NCBI GenBank assembly: GCA_014529385.2
Contig: CM043959.1
Coordinates: 59,844,253 to 59,908,252 of the forward strand
Direction of reading: 5' to 3'
DNA length: 64,000 nt
From: Adiantum capillus-veneris
Taxonomy: Eukaryota > Streptophyta > Polypodiopsida > Polypodiales > Pteridaceae
Part shown: one piece after another, positions 11,231 to 24,993 of the stretch
Layout: each line of letters begins with the position of its first letter
How positions within the stretch are numbered: the first letter of the stretch is position 1
Program-made: the position numbers and the translations under genes
The notes under the pieces: model-generated
Database searches by the model: none
Told to the model about the DNA's origin: nothing
What the model saw: only the letters and a program-made list of their open reading frames with translations

Positions 11231-13955
11231 TAAAAGACCAATGTCAGCGTGGATTACAGAGATGAGACCTATAATACACTCCACTGGCTCCCATTCCTCG
11301 TATGATGAAGGATAGACAACAAAATGTAATAGACCACCTAGTTTAGCTACTGAAACGAATGTAGAACTTATGAGAACTTGATCTACCTCTGTTAATATTG
11401 TTCTACCTCTTCAAAAAGAAAAAATGAAATTAAGAGAACAACAAGGTCTAAAAGAAAGAATAGAGATGGAAGGCTATGAACACACTTACAGTTGCATCAA
11501 GGATGATAAACCCATGAGACATCTCTGCCATTAGCAATCACATCGGAGTGACTATAGACATGCTGTACCAAAACCTCCTTAGCAGTTTTCTTGACCACCT
11601 CCAGTTTGAAATTTAGCACTCGTGCTTTCCATGCTGAACGAAATAGATTTGTTGTTGAGGATCTTTTCCTCCTTCTTGGTTGCATAAGAACACAAGAACC
11701 TTTGTATCTTGTATGTTGTTGCCATTGACTATCTATATTGATAGAGTTTGAGATAGTGATAGATCTTATGGTGCTACTTGGCCTCCTTGGAAGACTAATG
11801 GCGAGGATGGGGCTTGGGAGAGAGCACAACAACCCCTAGAGCTATTGGGGCGGGAAGAAGAAGAAGAAGGAACCATGGCTCTTTCTGAGTGGTAGAAGAA
11901 AGCATGAACTTGCTTCCAATGGAGGGAAATTCAGTTTTGAATGCTTGGTTAATGGAGCAAGAGCTTTTGGTGGCGGGAGTATGATACATTATCGTAGCTG
12001 TCTTTCAGTACCATAACTACATTCAGACCCTGGGCTCACATATAGATTACTTAAACGCTGTAGCAACGAGGTTTTACCTCATGTTTCTTCTCTTTCTTTT
12101 GCATTTTTTGATTTATTTTTTCCTATTTCTATGCTACGTTGGCTTGTTGTTCATTGAATGCGCCTCCTTTTCTCTCTCCTCAATAAGGCCCTCCAAATGA
12201 CCTCCCAAATTCTCTAATGTGGAAGATTGTGCAATGACCGTACACAAGTAGAGATGTCAAAGCCCGTCATGATACCAGTTATTGGACATACAGCTGTAGA
12301 AATGCATGCAAAGATGGAGAAGATGAAGGAGAAGTTCAAGAGCACATAACATAAGAAGTAGCAGTATTGAGTGTGCCAATATAAAGATAATTCTTGCCCT
12401 ACATTGATAAGCATATATACAAGATGGGAGAAAAAAACCTTCTAAAGAAGAGAAAAGGTGCCCCGGACGGTCCTAAGTGTGTTCATACACATCAATACCA
12501 AATATGGTAACAATATAAAGTATACATTGCAACAAATCTAATTTGTACATGCAAAGACTTGTAGATTGAGCAACACAAGGATGGTCATACCTTGCATGCT
12601 TACTACATCTTTTTGCGTGTCTTTGGATTGGATGCTAACTATAATATGTTTATTCATCAATGTAAGCTCACAAATGAGGATCTTGCACATAAATCTCCAC
12701 TCCCATCTATGGATCAAGGTCAACAAGGTGATGTACATATCGTACCAACCTCCAAGGGTAAGCCTCTATCCACCGGTGGAAGGTGGTCTCTTCTCCAAGA
12801 AGTTGATGTCTCTATATGTTGTGATCACGGTCATATTCCTTGTAAAATCCACTCAAGATGGTATGTGTCGATCAAATCACAAGTCGTACCCTCTTTGGGG
12901 CACCTCTTGTGGATACAACATGATGCAAGTGAACGGGGGGGGGGGGGGGTGCCTATAAAGGTAACCCCATGACATCCATAAAAAGGATAAGTTAGGGTGC
13001 CTACCAAAAGGGCCTAGAGTGTGGGCACTAAACAAAGTTTGACCGGCCAATGTGGACCACATGCCAAGACGAGATGTAACCAAAGTATGCTAGAACGGGA
13101 GGACACTAGCCAGACAAGTATTGCCTATGACTGCGTATTCACGCACACACACACACACACACTATATATATATATATGTATGTATGTATATGTATATATA
13201 TATATATATATCTTTGCCAATAAGTAGGCATGCTTATTATCTTAAATGTGAAATCTAAGGATGTTGGGATAATGTGCTAGCAAGTTTTCTTTCTAAATAT
13301 TAGGACTTCATGATCTTGACCTCCAAATTAGATTTATGGATTTGTCAGTGATTTCTAGATTCGTTCAGGTTGATGAGAAGAAATCAATTCTTCATACCTA
13401 GTTTGATCTAAGGTTGCACAATTGCTAAATCGTGGGATGAAGATATAAACTCTTCATGGTTGATTTGAAGAAAAGGGGAAGCTCCATCCTCTTTCTTGAA
13501 ACTCTTATGTTGGTACATTTTCTAGGTTCATATAAAGAATAGATAAAGTCGAAAGCAGTAATGTGTGTGCGTGTGTTTCAAAGTTCTTGCACTCTCTTTT
13601 AAAAAAAACAACAACAAAGAAATAAAATATATAGACAACCTATACACTTCTAATTACATGCAAAGTGAAAGCTAAATAAGCACCAAGTCTTGTTATCTAT
13701 TTTCCATTTTAGGTCCATATTGTGCAGGTCTCTTTCTTTTGGTAATGGGTGAGGGTTGAACCAAACACCTCAAAGGGTAGCTAGAGAGCCACAACAAGTC
13801 GAGTTCAACCCTCACCTGATCAGGCCCCATTAAGGCAATAGAAAGAGAAGTCTGTTGGTCAATATATGGTACAAAGAACATCCCAAAATGGAGGAAAACA
13901 ACAGTACAGCATAGGGTGGGCTCTCAAGACCAAGGCCTCTTATAGATAAAGACTG
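11231..13955. other. Intergenic, no gene recognised
   Basis: No ORF with a recognisable domain. It contains a poly-G run near 12937-12949, a short (CA)n then (TA)n stretch around 13143-13210, and a purine/pyrimidine-skewed tract near 13600. Overlapping short ORFs at 11497-11989 and 12538-12972 occur on both strands and are not supported. Confidence 0.5.
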
Positions 13956-13959
13956 TGAG

Positions 13960-14520
13960 GTCCATATTGTCCTTTGCTGTGGCGCCTATGTCATGTGCTC
14001 AATATAGTAGGAACGGCTTGCTCCTCATCATGAAGTACTCACACCACCACAACACCATTTCCAAGCAACCTCCTCAACAGCGCAAGCATCTGGGACTCGC
14101 TCTCTCCTGCTCTCAATTTCATCATATATCTAAGCTAGCTCACCTTACTTCACTCTGTTCCTTAGAAAACTCTGCTGCAGCAAAGCTCACCTTACAACCC
14201 CTTATAATTACTTGTGGCCAACTCCTGCTTGCATGAAAGGCACTTACCTCCCTTCACACCCCTCCTCTCCGCTATTGAGGACGATCCAATCGCTGCCTTT
14301 CGAGACATCATGCACCATGGGTGTTGCAGGGGAGCAGAGCATGGGCACATGTCAATATGAGAGCCCATCTTGGACTCCTATACCCAATCACTTTCACAGT
14401 CGACGCTGTAGGAAAAATCAAGGGTGCTCCTTGGACAAGGTTGGCATATAGTCTCGACAATACCGGGCGCATACAAAACGGTGCTTCAAGATCTCCGCTG
14501 CTGTGCACCTTGCTTTGGGG
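13960..14520 (-). pseudogene. Truncated MAPKKK pseudogene (copy of the 50315-51502 kinase 3' end)
   Basis: This stretch aligns by eye with 50150-50750: the 3' flank and the C-terminal coding part of kinase 1. Matching landmarks are the CTTTGCTGTGG flank, TCACTCTGTTCCT, CTCCTGCTTGCATGAAAGGC, GACATCATGCACCATGGG and the TGCACCTTGCTTTGGG stretch. Many substitutions and small indels break the frame. The homology stops near 14517, before the kinase catalytic core. It resumes at about 14533 with sequence that lies upstream of kinase 1 (51919-51968). The copy therefore lost the whole catalytic half and the promoter-proximal region by an internal deletion. It has no possible kinase activity. Confidence 0.75.
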
Positions 14521-14586
14521 GTTTCTGTGTTGATTTGGTTCTCTAACGGTGGCTGAATTATAGTTTTTTCTCCTCGTTAGTCCTCA

Positions 14587-14612
14587 GGACTAAATACACA
14601 TAGTATTAAAAG

Positions 14613-14646
<34 letters not shown>

Positions 14647-14687
14647 GTTAAGGGGATGGAGGGCAGAGAAGGGGGGTTGTTATTAAA

Positions 14688-14722
<35 letters not shown>

Positions 14723-15085
14723 GTTAAGGGGATGGAGGGCAGAGAAGTGCACGCACGAAAATCGGAGAGGTTGCAGCCGTAGATGGGCACTTAAAAACTA
14801 AACCCGGCCACAGACTAAATCCGGCCTCAGATTAAACCCGGGCAGTATCTATGTTTTAATAATAAAACCCCATGTGTACAACATGGGTACAACATGTGCG
14901 CGCGGGTGGGATGGTTACCCCATGTGTCACAATCTGGGTGACGAGGCCCTGGGTTCAAATCGAGTCGCCGCCCGGGTTTCTTTTCGCGTTGACTTGCCGC
15001 GCGTCCGGGTTTAATCTGCCTCGGGCTCCCCGCATCCACTTCCGCGCCGTCGATCCCCTTAACCCCCCCCCCCCCCCCCCCCCCC

Positions 15086-15126
<41 letters not shown>

Positions 15127-15153
15127 AATGTTATGTGTCACTTAGTGTCGTGG
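14587..15153. mobile_element. Foldback element with poly-G and poly-C arms
   Basis: A 567-bp insertion in the kinase-locus copy. Its ends are imperfect inverted repeats of about 28 bp (ACTAAATACACATAG at left; the complement of CTTAGTGTC and ATGTGTCA at right). Further in, G-runs separated by TTGTTAAGGGGATGGAG face the mirror arrangement GATCCCCTTAACCCC plus long C-runs (about 15062-15120). GCCTCAGATTAAACCCGG faces CCGGGTTTAATCTGCCTCGG. The flanks are a 14-15 bp imperfect direct repeat: CTCGTTAGTCCTCA (14573-14586) and CTCGTCAGTCCCTCA (15154-15168). The paralogous site near 51960 lacks the insertion. A GGTTCAAATC B-box-like string lies in the centre (about 14953). No protein is encoded. Confidence 0.65.
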
Positions 15154-16150
<997 letters not shown>

Positions 16151-16176
16151 CGATGATCGTGTCTTTTGTTTTGCAG

Positions 16177-18138
16177 TCGACATATCAGTTATGGGGTGTC
16201 CATCTTAAAGCAGAGTCGGGTTGGAAGCTACATCGCCAACGGGGCTCTTCTCGTTCAGGTAAAATGCTGCTGAAAATTGTGATTCCCGCAACTACGGACT
16301 TTACATTTGTTATGCTTCAATGCTTCTGGTTTGCATGCGTGTTGTTATCAAAAGAGCATTACTAAAATTTCCGGCTGACAGTTTCGTTGCCAAACCAAAA
16401 AGCCACTCCATTTCAATGACTGTTCTTTGTATGTGCTTGTTTCAAAAAGCATATTTTCAGAAGTTTCAAATGATTGCTTGGTTGGCACAATAAGGAAGCG
16501 GTTTAGGGGTTTAAGCATTCGAAAAACTACATTTACTCCTTCATTGCTTGCTAAAAAGTACATATACTACTTCATTGCTTGTTGTATGCATGTGTGCTGG
16601 TTTCGATGATTGATTGGTTGCCACATTAGTGAGGTTTATTTTGTACTTTATACTTTGCCAAACAGTAGATATACTGACGTCAGCTTCAGATACATGATTC
16701 ATTGTTTCTCGGGTTTCAGATGACCGCCAATTTAAGTCCTCTAGTCCCAGTGAATCCGTAGCATGAAACCATGATTCCATGTTTGTTGATCCTACAGGTT
16801 CAACATGTCGTTCCAAAACCCTTTTTCTTTTAGTGCTGGCTTTGGGACACCGCCACCACGTAGACCACCTACGTTGCAGCCAACATACTCTACCCCGGTC
16901 TCGCATCATACATTGCCTGTAGACCTAAATCTGATGTCCCAAACACAAGAAGAAGATATGTTGGGAGACTTTTCTCCTGCTGGTCATTTGAGCCCATCAC
17001 CACATCAGCCAGGACGAGTCTCTTTCACGCAACCCAGTTGCCCTATCACATGCATTGGTGGATGTTCATCATTTGCAGGGCACAACCAGTCAGTCCCAGA
17101 GCATTGATCGAGGAATCCCTTGTTGATGACTTCGTGCCATCGACGCAATTGGCCAATGAAGTTTACATGCCTGCGCAAGCGCATGTGTCTACTGTGACAG
17201 AGGACTCTACACCCAATGCTCCATCTAAGAAAGGTCGAAGAAGTGGTCATAATGGGAATGAAAAAGCAGCTCCCAAGACTAAAAAAGCTCCCATTGGCAG
17301 ATTTCATTGGGATCTGCGTGCCCAAGTAGTCCTACTGGAGTGTAAAAAAGCTTATGATGATAAACGCTACTCCTCTGACTTGTATCAAAAAATTAAAACC
17401 AATGAGGAGCAATGGGTTGATATTGTCGCGTTGTGCGCATTACGAGGTCTGGTGGTTGACTGGCAACAAGCATACGAAAAGCATAAGCGACTAAATGCTT
17501 TGTATCGAGAAATAAATGACTGGGAGAGGAACACGCCATCTGGAAAAGATTCGTACTGGGCCATGACACCTACTAAGCGAGTCGTGGAAGGGAAGTTTTC
17601 CCATTGCAATTTCCTTGTAAAGCTATACGAACTCATGGATCGACTTTTTGGTATGGACAAAGTGGTGAACCCTTCTGCAACAACTGTTGTGGATACGAGC
17701 AACGATATGTTTACTATGTTGTGCAATTAAAATACTTTGAACACTACGTTAGCCTACACTAAATGATGACCAGCTGCCCTTTCTGAAACAAGAATTCCAT
17801 GTCGTAGCTCTAATAGAAGTCCTCATGTGGTTGATCCAACTACAGACGCTACATCCTTCGACAAAACGTCGATGAATGGTGGAGTAGAGAAGAAGACTAG
17901 GAAGAGGACACACACCTTTGACGTTGGCCTCGCAGAGGCGACGAAGGACCTCATGCGAGGGTGGGAGCTAGCAGAGGAAGGGAAGAAACAGAGACATGAG
18001 GTCACGATGGATGCACAACATTCGCAGCATGAGGAGCTCATAGGAATAGAACGACAAAAAATGGAAATTAGTCTACTGTTTGCAAATGCTGTACAAGGAA
18101 TGGCATCTGCCCTTGGGAAGATGGCGGACAAACTATAG
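16177..18138 (+). CDS. Myb/SANT-like (trihelix-type) DNA-binding protein, exon structure uncertain
   Basis: A likely 5' exon (16177-16258) has an acceptor after TTTTGTTTTGCAG and a GTAAAA donor. The next exon starts at 16798 after TCCTACAG and holds the ATG at 16805 (MSFQNPFSF, then a Pro/Ser-rich stretch and a DLNL motif). The frame then changes; the main part is readable from about 17079, after an ATTTGCAG acceptor, to 17727. It has a basic segment (KKGRRSGHNGNEKAAPKTKK) and a trihelix-like domain with spaced tryptophans and basic helices (GRFHWDLRAQ, EEQWVDIVA, KHKRLNALYREINDWE). A same-frame C-terminal helix (ATKDLMRGWELAEEGKKQRH) follows a stop or intron, ending at 18138. Such proteins are host trihelix factors or the Myb-like partner of Harbinger-type transposons. 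I see no transposase beside it. It may be a relic. Confidence 0.55.
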
Positions 18139-20169
18139 AAGGTAAGCACTTTTGTCTCCCCACTAAATTTTTGTAGAACATGCGAACTAAGTACTACAGA
18201 AAAAAAACATTCTTATGTGTTGTAGTTGATGCTTAAAAGACCCCCTTACCTTTTCTCAACATCTCGCATGAACTGCAAGGATTGCAGCTGGTATGACCTA
18301 AGGGGTACTGAAAGACCAATTGGAGTTAGGCGTTTAATCTGTGTGGAAAAGCATTGTCCACGGGGGCGTGTGTTGAAGGTGGCAGAGTGTCACTCGTTCA
18401 AAAGAATAAAATTTCGCATCCTGATCCATCAGGTGACGGGCGACCTCTCGCCCCGGACACTCGCCCAACTAGTGCACTTTTCAATGCCAAAACCGGAGGG
18501 GACCTCGAGCTCTAGACCCCACACAAAAGGAACAAAGCGTTTAACCACTTGCTTGTCAGTGGTTCGTTGTTTCTTAAGGCGTGTCAGTTTATATTTTTAT
18601 AGGAAGTGGGTTTGCTTGCATATTGGTGGGGCACCATTGCATAAAACCCAAACCCTAGAAGAGGGTTTTGGAGATAGGCTTGTCATTTCCAGTACTGAAA
18701 AACCATTTAAACAATTTGGATTTATGCCAAAATTTAGCATACATGTATCGAGATTTACAACTAAAATGCTAAGTCACACATTTGTTAGTATAAGCAATGT
18801 AAAATCTCACCAAAGCAATCCCTAAGGGAGGTGTTGCAAACCAAGAAAAAAACCATCTTGATCTATAGGGCGCTTCACAACAACCCTTGTCTCTGTGTAT
18901 CATGTTTCCCCTGTCTTTGGCTTACAATCACAACACAAGCTTTTGAAGTTAACTTCTTGCAAGGAATCCTCATAATGGATTTGCTTTCAATTTTTCATGG
19001 CTATGATTGCAATATTTTATATTAGCTAGAATCTTCCCAGATCCCTCTACCCACTTTTTTTCACAAGAGTGCCAAGGGTTATGTGTTCGGGAGGTGAGTC
19101 ACGATAGCATTGGGCTACTTACTAGCTGTGTGAGGTGCTAGGGAGAGGAGATCACAAACACAAGAAAATATTGCAACAAATGCTCAATTGCACACCGCTT
19201 TAATTAAATATATCAAAATTTGTACAAGAAAAGGTTGCCAAACAACCCTCATAATCACCTCGTAAAAATTTACCATGTAGCCTTCATCACTCTTAAGAGA
19301 CAAAGTAATCGAATTCCTCTATGCTTCACGGTTCTGCTACCCAGTATTCTCGAATACATTCCTTGAAGTTAAGAGAGCCAGAGGGATATAAGAGGAAGGA
19401 AGAAGGAACTCAGCCCAAAAACCATCAAAGTTCTTTCCGCGTTCTCTTCTCATGTGAGTCCGTTCACCTTCCAACAGAGATTCCAAAAGCCTCATTTAAC
19501 TGACCATGAGCAACGGAGTACATCAACCCTGCATCTTGCTTTATCGGAATCAAATGAAAGCCTTCCCTTTCATGTTGGTTACCCATATCAAACCCGAGGT
19601 GATCATCCCAGGCACCTTTCCTTGTAGCCTTCACAAACCACTATAATTCTTGTTGTCCACCACCATTGGGAGATCAAAGTACTTGCAACTTTTTAGATTA
19701 ATTAAAAGGAGAGAAGGTTAAGATTATCAAAGAGATAAGATATGAGGGAGATATATGGTTTTTGGGCTATGTAAGAGATTACGATATGGCGGTGGGAGAG
19801 AGAGCTTCTAGGAGCTATGGAATATTTAGAATAATCGGGTGCTATGAAGCTTAGCTCTGTATTATAAGAAAGATTAAGAAATTATTATGTGAAATCTTGA
19901 TCCTTCAAAAGTCGGCCTCTTTTGAAGATGTCTGCAAGAAATAGAGCATGAATTCACCTTAATTTCCATGGCTATGGTGACTTACGAGCTTGTCCCTTCA
20001 AATCCATCCACAAGAGAGCAAACCTTCTTCAAGCTTATGGGAGAATCTCTTCAAGTTTAATACAACCTTGATTCTTTATGTCTATGGCTTAGCCATTTCA
20101 AGATCCGAGTGAGAGAAACATATCAATTATGGGAGATTTAGCTTGAGGGTGAGAGAGGGGTATGGATTG

Positions 20170-20255
<86 letters not shown>

Positions 20256-20859
20256 CTATTGTCTGTATATCCAAGAGAGGGAGATTGAGAGCTTTGATCG
20301 GCTATAGAAGCTTGATTGAGAAAGAGCTATGGAGCTTGATCATAAGGCCGAAAGAGCCAGATAATAGAGAGAAGGTTGAGGAAAACATCATCAAATAAGG
20401 CTCCCTCTTTTGCTTCCCACTCCTCCCTTTTTATGCTCCTAGTGTTGCTCACCCACTCACCATGCACACTCTTATGCTCTCTACCCTCCTATACACCCCT
20501 TGGCGGCTACCTTCTCATGTACATTCTTGCGGCTTCTTGATAATGGCTCTCGGTCTCCTTCTTATAGTCCACTATGCCCCCTCATGCACATCAATGGCAT
20601 CTCATCACCCTCATCTCATGCACAACTTGTGCGCTTCTAACAGTTGTCTCCCTCCTCCTTCTCATGGTAAAATCCTCACTACTAGTAGCGCCTCCATCTT
20701 CTCCTAGTCCCCATGCTATGGCGAATCCTCATGGGTGGCGGCTCCTCTCTAGGTGTCATGCATACATGACCACCCTAAGGATGAATTGACACGGACCTCC
20801 CCAATAGGGATTATTGGTCCATGTCAAAAGGCGTGGGTGGTGCTCATCTACGCCGTTGG
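18139..20859. other. Intergenic, no gene recognised
   Basis: A 199-codon ORF at 18226-18825 has no domain I recognise, and neither composition nor context supports it. The rest is AT-rich sequence with GA-rich patches and a (GT)n(GA)n microsatellite at about 20173-20256. Around 20788-20833, TTGACACGGACC and GGTCCATGTCAA form a short inverted repeat. Confidence 0.5.
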
Positions 20860-21000
20860 ATAGTGGATGTGATCACTTTGTGCTCACAACGTGATCATCA
20901 AAGGATGTGATCACAATGTGGTTCTAATATAATCACAATGTGATGGTCATGTGAGCTAGGCATGGGGCGTGATCCAAATGTGATCCCCATGTGATTAACA
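20860..21000. repeat. Degenerate GTGATCAC array
   Basis: Repeated variants of GTGATCAC and ATGTGATC at about 15-25 bp spacing (for example GATGTGATCACTTTGTG, ATGTGATCACAATGTGG). A longer array of the same kind lies at 41850-42090. In both places the array is next to a tRNA-related body. Confidence 0.6.
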
Positions 21001-21054
21001 GAAACGTCAAAATCCGAAACATTCTTTATATGTTTCATTTATGCCTCCCCTTTC

Positions 21055-21150
21055 AGCTCGCGACAAATAGCTTAATGGTAAGGCATTGGAGCAGTGAGCT
21101 TGAGGTGGTGAGTTCGAACCTTGGTGTCCCACCCGAGCAATGTTCTTGTC
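21055..21150 (+). repeat. tRNA-derived SINE-like sequence
   Basis: Contains an A-box-like TAGCTTAATGGTAAGG and, about 40 bp later, a B-box-like GAGTTCGAACC, which is internal Pol III promoter spacing. It cannot fold into a proper tRNA acceptor stem, so a SINE or tRNA-derived relic is more likely than a tRNA gene. Confidence 0.5.
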
Positions 21151-21169
21151 TTTTCAAGGCCAAGAAGAT

Positions 21170-21924
21170 TCTTTAGAATCTAAAATTATTCCCCTTGCTC
21201 ATCGGACTGCCTTTGTTGCAGCTCACATGATCACCGTTGTTGCCCACTGGGAAAAGGATGTCAATAAGTCTCGTGTCCTGCCCACCTTATGACAACGCTG
21301 ATTTGTTTAGCCTCAAAAAATGTCTTCTATTAATTCAATATGGCATTTAAAAAAAAATTCCAAGAAGTCTTCATTCCCACATTCTGGAGGCGGCCACCTC
21401 TTGCATTTTATTGTGGACAACCTCCTCTTGCATTCCTGTGGATAGCCACATTCCCTGCTTGGGCGGCCAACCCCAACCCTATACACCCCATTTGGATTAC
21501 ATAGCGTCCAAAGCATTGCCTAGCACAATAGGTTTCTCCAAAGCTTCATCACTATACATTGGGCATTTCCCGCAATCAAGGCATTCCAAGTATTGAAATC
21601 CTGGATGAAAAACCTATCAAGAACTTTATATGCTTTCCTTGGTCCCCACATTAGGCATATATTTTGACTACAGCAATACTGAGCACACCTTTATTCCAAC
21701 CAAATCATTGCTAAACACAAACTTTTAGCACATCCTGCTATCAATGCACTACAAGAGATGACATTTCATAAAGCTCTTCAAGCTCTTTATGTGAAGCACA
21801 CCACATTTGGATTTTATACCAACCAAGATGTTGCAACGCACATCTATCATGGTCAATGTACTCCAAGTGGCTTCATTTCACATTGTAAGCTCCTAGAGCT
21901 ACTTAAGTGTCCCATAGTAGGCAT
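21170..21924. other. Sequence left of element B, no gene recognised
   Basis: No supported ORF. Homology to the element B LTR starts abruptly near 21925, so this is the flank of a truncated LTR. Confidence 0.5.
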
Positions 21925-22539
21925 GACTCAAGCACCTTACCCTCCCATGCATAGGAAGCTTCTGATCAAGCACCTTCCTTATTAAGTTTGTAGGGTCTCT
22001 TTTTTACTCAAGCACCTTCCTCATTAAGTATGACAAGCACCTCAAGTACCTTAGTCATCAAGCACGACAAGCACCTCAAGCTTAGGTCGGGTTCCCACCT
22101 CAAGCTTAGCCCTAGCTTGCCTAAGGTCAAAGGACTTTTAACACTAAACATTGGAGGTCTTTAATGAAGCTAACCCTAAGGTCTTTTAAGCTCCATTAGA
22201 TAACCTTGCTCTTTGACATACTATCTCTCATTTGGACCCCTTTAGCATTGGCCCCGTGTTCAGATAGCTCCATAAGCACATGTCTATATTCTAACCCTTG
22301 TTCCCGTTTATTATCTCACATTAAATGATCAGTTTAATATGAGAAATCTATTTGGGTTGGTTAGATATTATATTTGTCTTAACGGGTAGAGGCATTGGCC
22401 CCATGTTGAGATAGATCCATAAGCACATGTCTATATTCTAACCCTTGTTCCCGTTTATTATCTCATATTAAATGATCAGTTTAAGATGAGAAAATTATTT
22501 GGGTTGGTTAGATATTATATTTGTCTTAACGGGTAGAGG
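21925..22539 (-). repeat. Truncated 3' LTR of element B with 147-bp tandem duplication
   Basis: Corresponds to the right-hand third of the 5' LTR. Two tandem units, 22246-22392 and 22393-22539, each include the LTR end (GGTTAGATATTATATTTG) plus TCTTAACGGGTAGAGG from the internal region. The sequence normally containing the polypurine tract is missing. Confidence 0.8.
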
Positions 22540-22860
22540 ATCCCTTTTTACCCTACGACATCATTCCAAGATGGATGAGTAATCCATTTGGTGCTTGGTA
22601 GACATAGCTGCCACCGCCGCAGGCATGTCTGCTCTTTAGTCCAATTCAACCTCCCAAGTAGAGTGACAAATTCTACATGGTGTTTGAGAGACGTCGTCAT
22701 CCCAAACATAATTCTTAGTATGCATACTATTGAAATTGGTGCACAATAAAGAGAGATTAGTCTTATAAGACAAAAACATTGATCATATAAAAGAAACATG
22801 TACATTTGCTTACTCTAATGTAGCATTGTAAGCGTTGACAAGGTTCATAATATCCTTAAG

Positions 22861-24890
22861 CTAGATTCCTTGCATCCATCTAGCATCTTCAAAAGGATAA
22901 TTTTGAAACTTAATAATATACCGTTGGATAATCTTACCATGTTGTAGTACCTTGTCTTCATGCCGAAGGATAGATTCAGGTTGTAACACCTCTTCTTGGT
23001 CTTCAATTTCGGGAGGGTCTTCAATAATTGGTTCTTTTGGAGGCTCTCCTTTGTAGGGCTTAAGTAGGCTCACATGAAAAGCATTGTGTATGAGCCAATT
23101 GTAAGGCAACTTGAGTTGATAAGCCACCTCATTGATTGGATTCAAAATTTGAAAAGGACCATAGTATCTTTTTGCTAGTTTAGCATAATACTTTTGACGG
23201 CCCGCAGGATTTTTACCCCTCGTTTGCCTCAATCGAGCCTTAGGAAACTTAAGTAAGACCCAATCATTTTCTTTGAATGTTAAGGCCCTTCTGTGCTTGT
23301 CAGATCAACTTTTTGCCTTAGTTGGGAGATGGATATAGCCTCCTTAATCTTTTGAAAATATGCTTGTAGGTCACAGCTATACTCATCGGCAACAAAGATC
23401 TTCCCATGTTCTTTAAGTAGCAAGGGACTTTTAGGTCTTCCCTCTATGATTTCAAAAGGTGCTTTTCTCGTAGAAGTATGGATAGTATAATGTCTAAGAC
23501 CCGTTCATCCGTGTTGAGCCTTCAACTCTCATATGCTATGGCATGCCCTTCTTGAAGCCAGACTGCTCCAAGGCAATCACCACAAGAATCACATTGGACC
23601 TCAAATGGCTTTGAGAGATCCGAAAGCATAAGGACTGGTTGGGAGGTAAGCTTCTCTTTGAGCTTGTCAAAAGCACTTTGCTTCTTAGCAGTCCATGAAT
23701 ACTTAATGTTTTCTCTGTTAAGTCATGTAATGGTCTTGCTATTTGAAAGAATTTTACTATGAAGCGTCTATAGTATGCACACATACCAATAAAGCTTCTT
23801 AGCTCATGTAGATTTCTTGGATTCGGGCATGCTTTTATTACCTCCAACTTTGATGGATCCATATGGATACCATCTCGAGAGATAATATGACCTAAGTATT
23901 GAATCTCTTGAAGGAAAAATTCAAAAGCTTATTCTCCCTAAATGCTTGAAAAATCACTTGGACATGTTGCTTGTGTTCCTCCAAGGAATTGGAGTAGATG
24001 ATGATATCATCAAAGAACACTCCAATGATTTTGCGGTAGGGTCTAAAAATTTTCTCCATTAATCAATTGAATGTAGCTGGTGCAATAGTCAAGCCAAAAG
24101 GCATGACTAGATATTCATAAAGGCCAAACGTTGTACGAAACGCGGTCTTTAAGATATCTTCATTCACTATCCTTATTTGATGGTAGCCACTTTTAAGGTC
24201 AATCCTACTGAAGTAGGTAGAGCCTTGTAGCTTATCAAATAGATCTTCTACGACGAGGTACAAAAAATCTGTTTTTGATAGTGATATGGTTTAGTGGGCG
24301 ATAGTCCACACACATGCAGTATGTACCATCTTTCTTTTGCCCTAAAAGGACTGGAGAGCAAAAGGGAGAGGAGCTAGGCCTCACCATCCCTTTGTCTATC
24401 AATTCTTGTACTTGCCTCATGATCTCCTCTTGTTGAGCTTGTGAAACTCGATAAGGAGGTTTGTTAGGCGGTGAGCTTCCTAATAGGAGATCAATTCGAT
24501 GGTCATCATCCCCTCGTTTTGGAGGTAAGTCCATAGGGATATTATCGATGAACACATCTTGGAATCCTTTTAGAAAGTTAGACAAGTCTAACTCTTCTTT
24601 ATTCCTACCATTTACCTTTGATGAAACATTAGGGCCTTTTAGGGACTCTTTGACAAAAATCATGAAAGCAGAAACTGAGCTCTTCATTGATTTATCAAGG
24701 ACAAGAGGATTTACAAGTGGTATAGTATGACCAAACTCATTAGCATCTATATACATATTCTTTCCCCTGTAGTAGTAGGTGAAGTAGATTCTCCTTTCAG
24801 GGAACTTCATGTTGGCAGCCATGCGGTTGAACCATGGTACCCCTAGGATAGCATCCTCATGTTGGAGGGAGAGATAAATAAGTCTTCTTT
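22861..24890 (-). pseudogene. pol: Element B pol remnant
   Basis: Fragments in order on the minus strand: protease tail and RT fingers (24235-24822, [18 protein letters not shown]), RT palm (24063-24263, [15 protein letters not shown]), the FFDD region near 24000 in another frame, RT thumb (23536-23862, FIGMCAYYRRF), then a jump to the integrase C-terminus and chromodomain (22861-23232, YYGPFQIL, then [18 protein letters not shown]-like tail). Most of RNase H and the integrase catalytic core, present in element A at about 620-1680, are absent. It cannot act alone. Confidence 0.88.
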
Positions 24891-24993
24891 GTCGACTTAG
24901 CTTTGGACATGAAGCCTCAACTTCCCAATCAAGGGAGTAACGGAGGCTTGCTGTCCCTTGAAAGTGGCATCGGCAATTACAGCATCTCCCATC

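Noticed and set aside
18226-18825. 199-codon ORF
   Set aside because: No recognisable domain, no splice or promoter context, and composition like the intergenic DNA around it.
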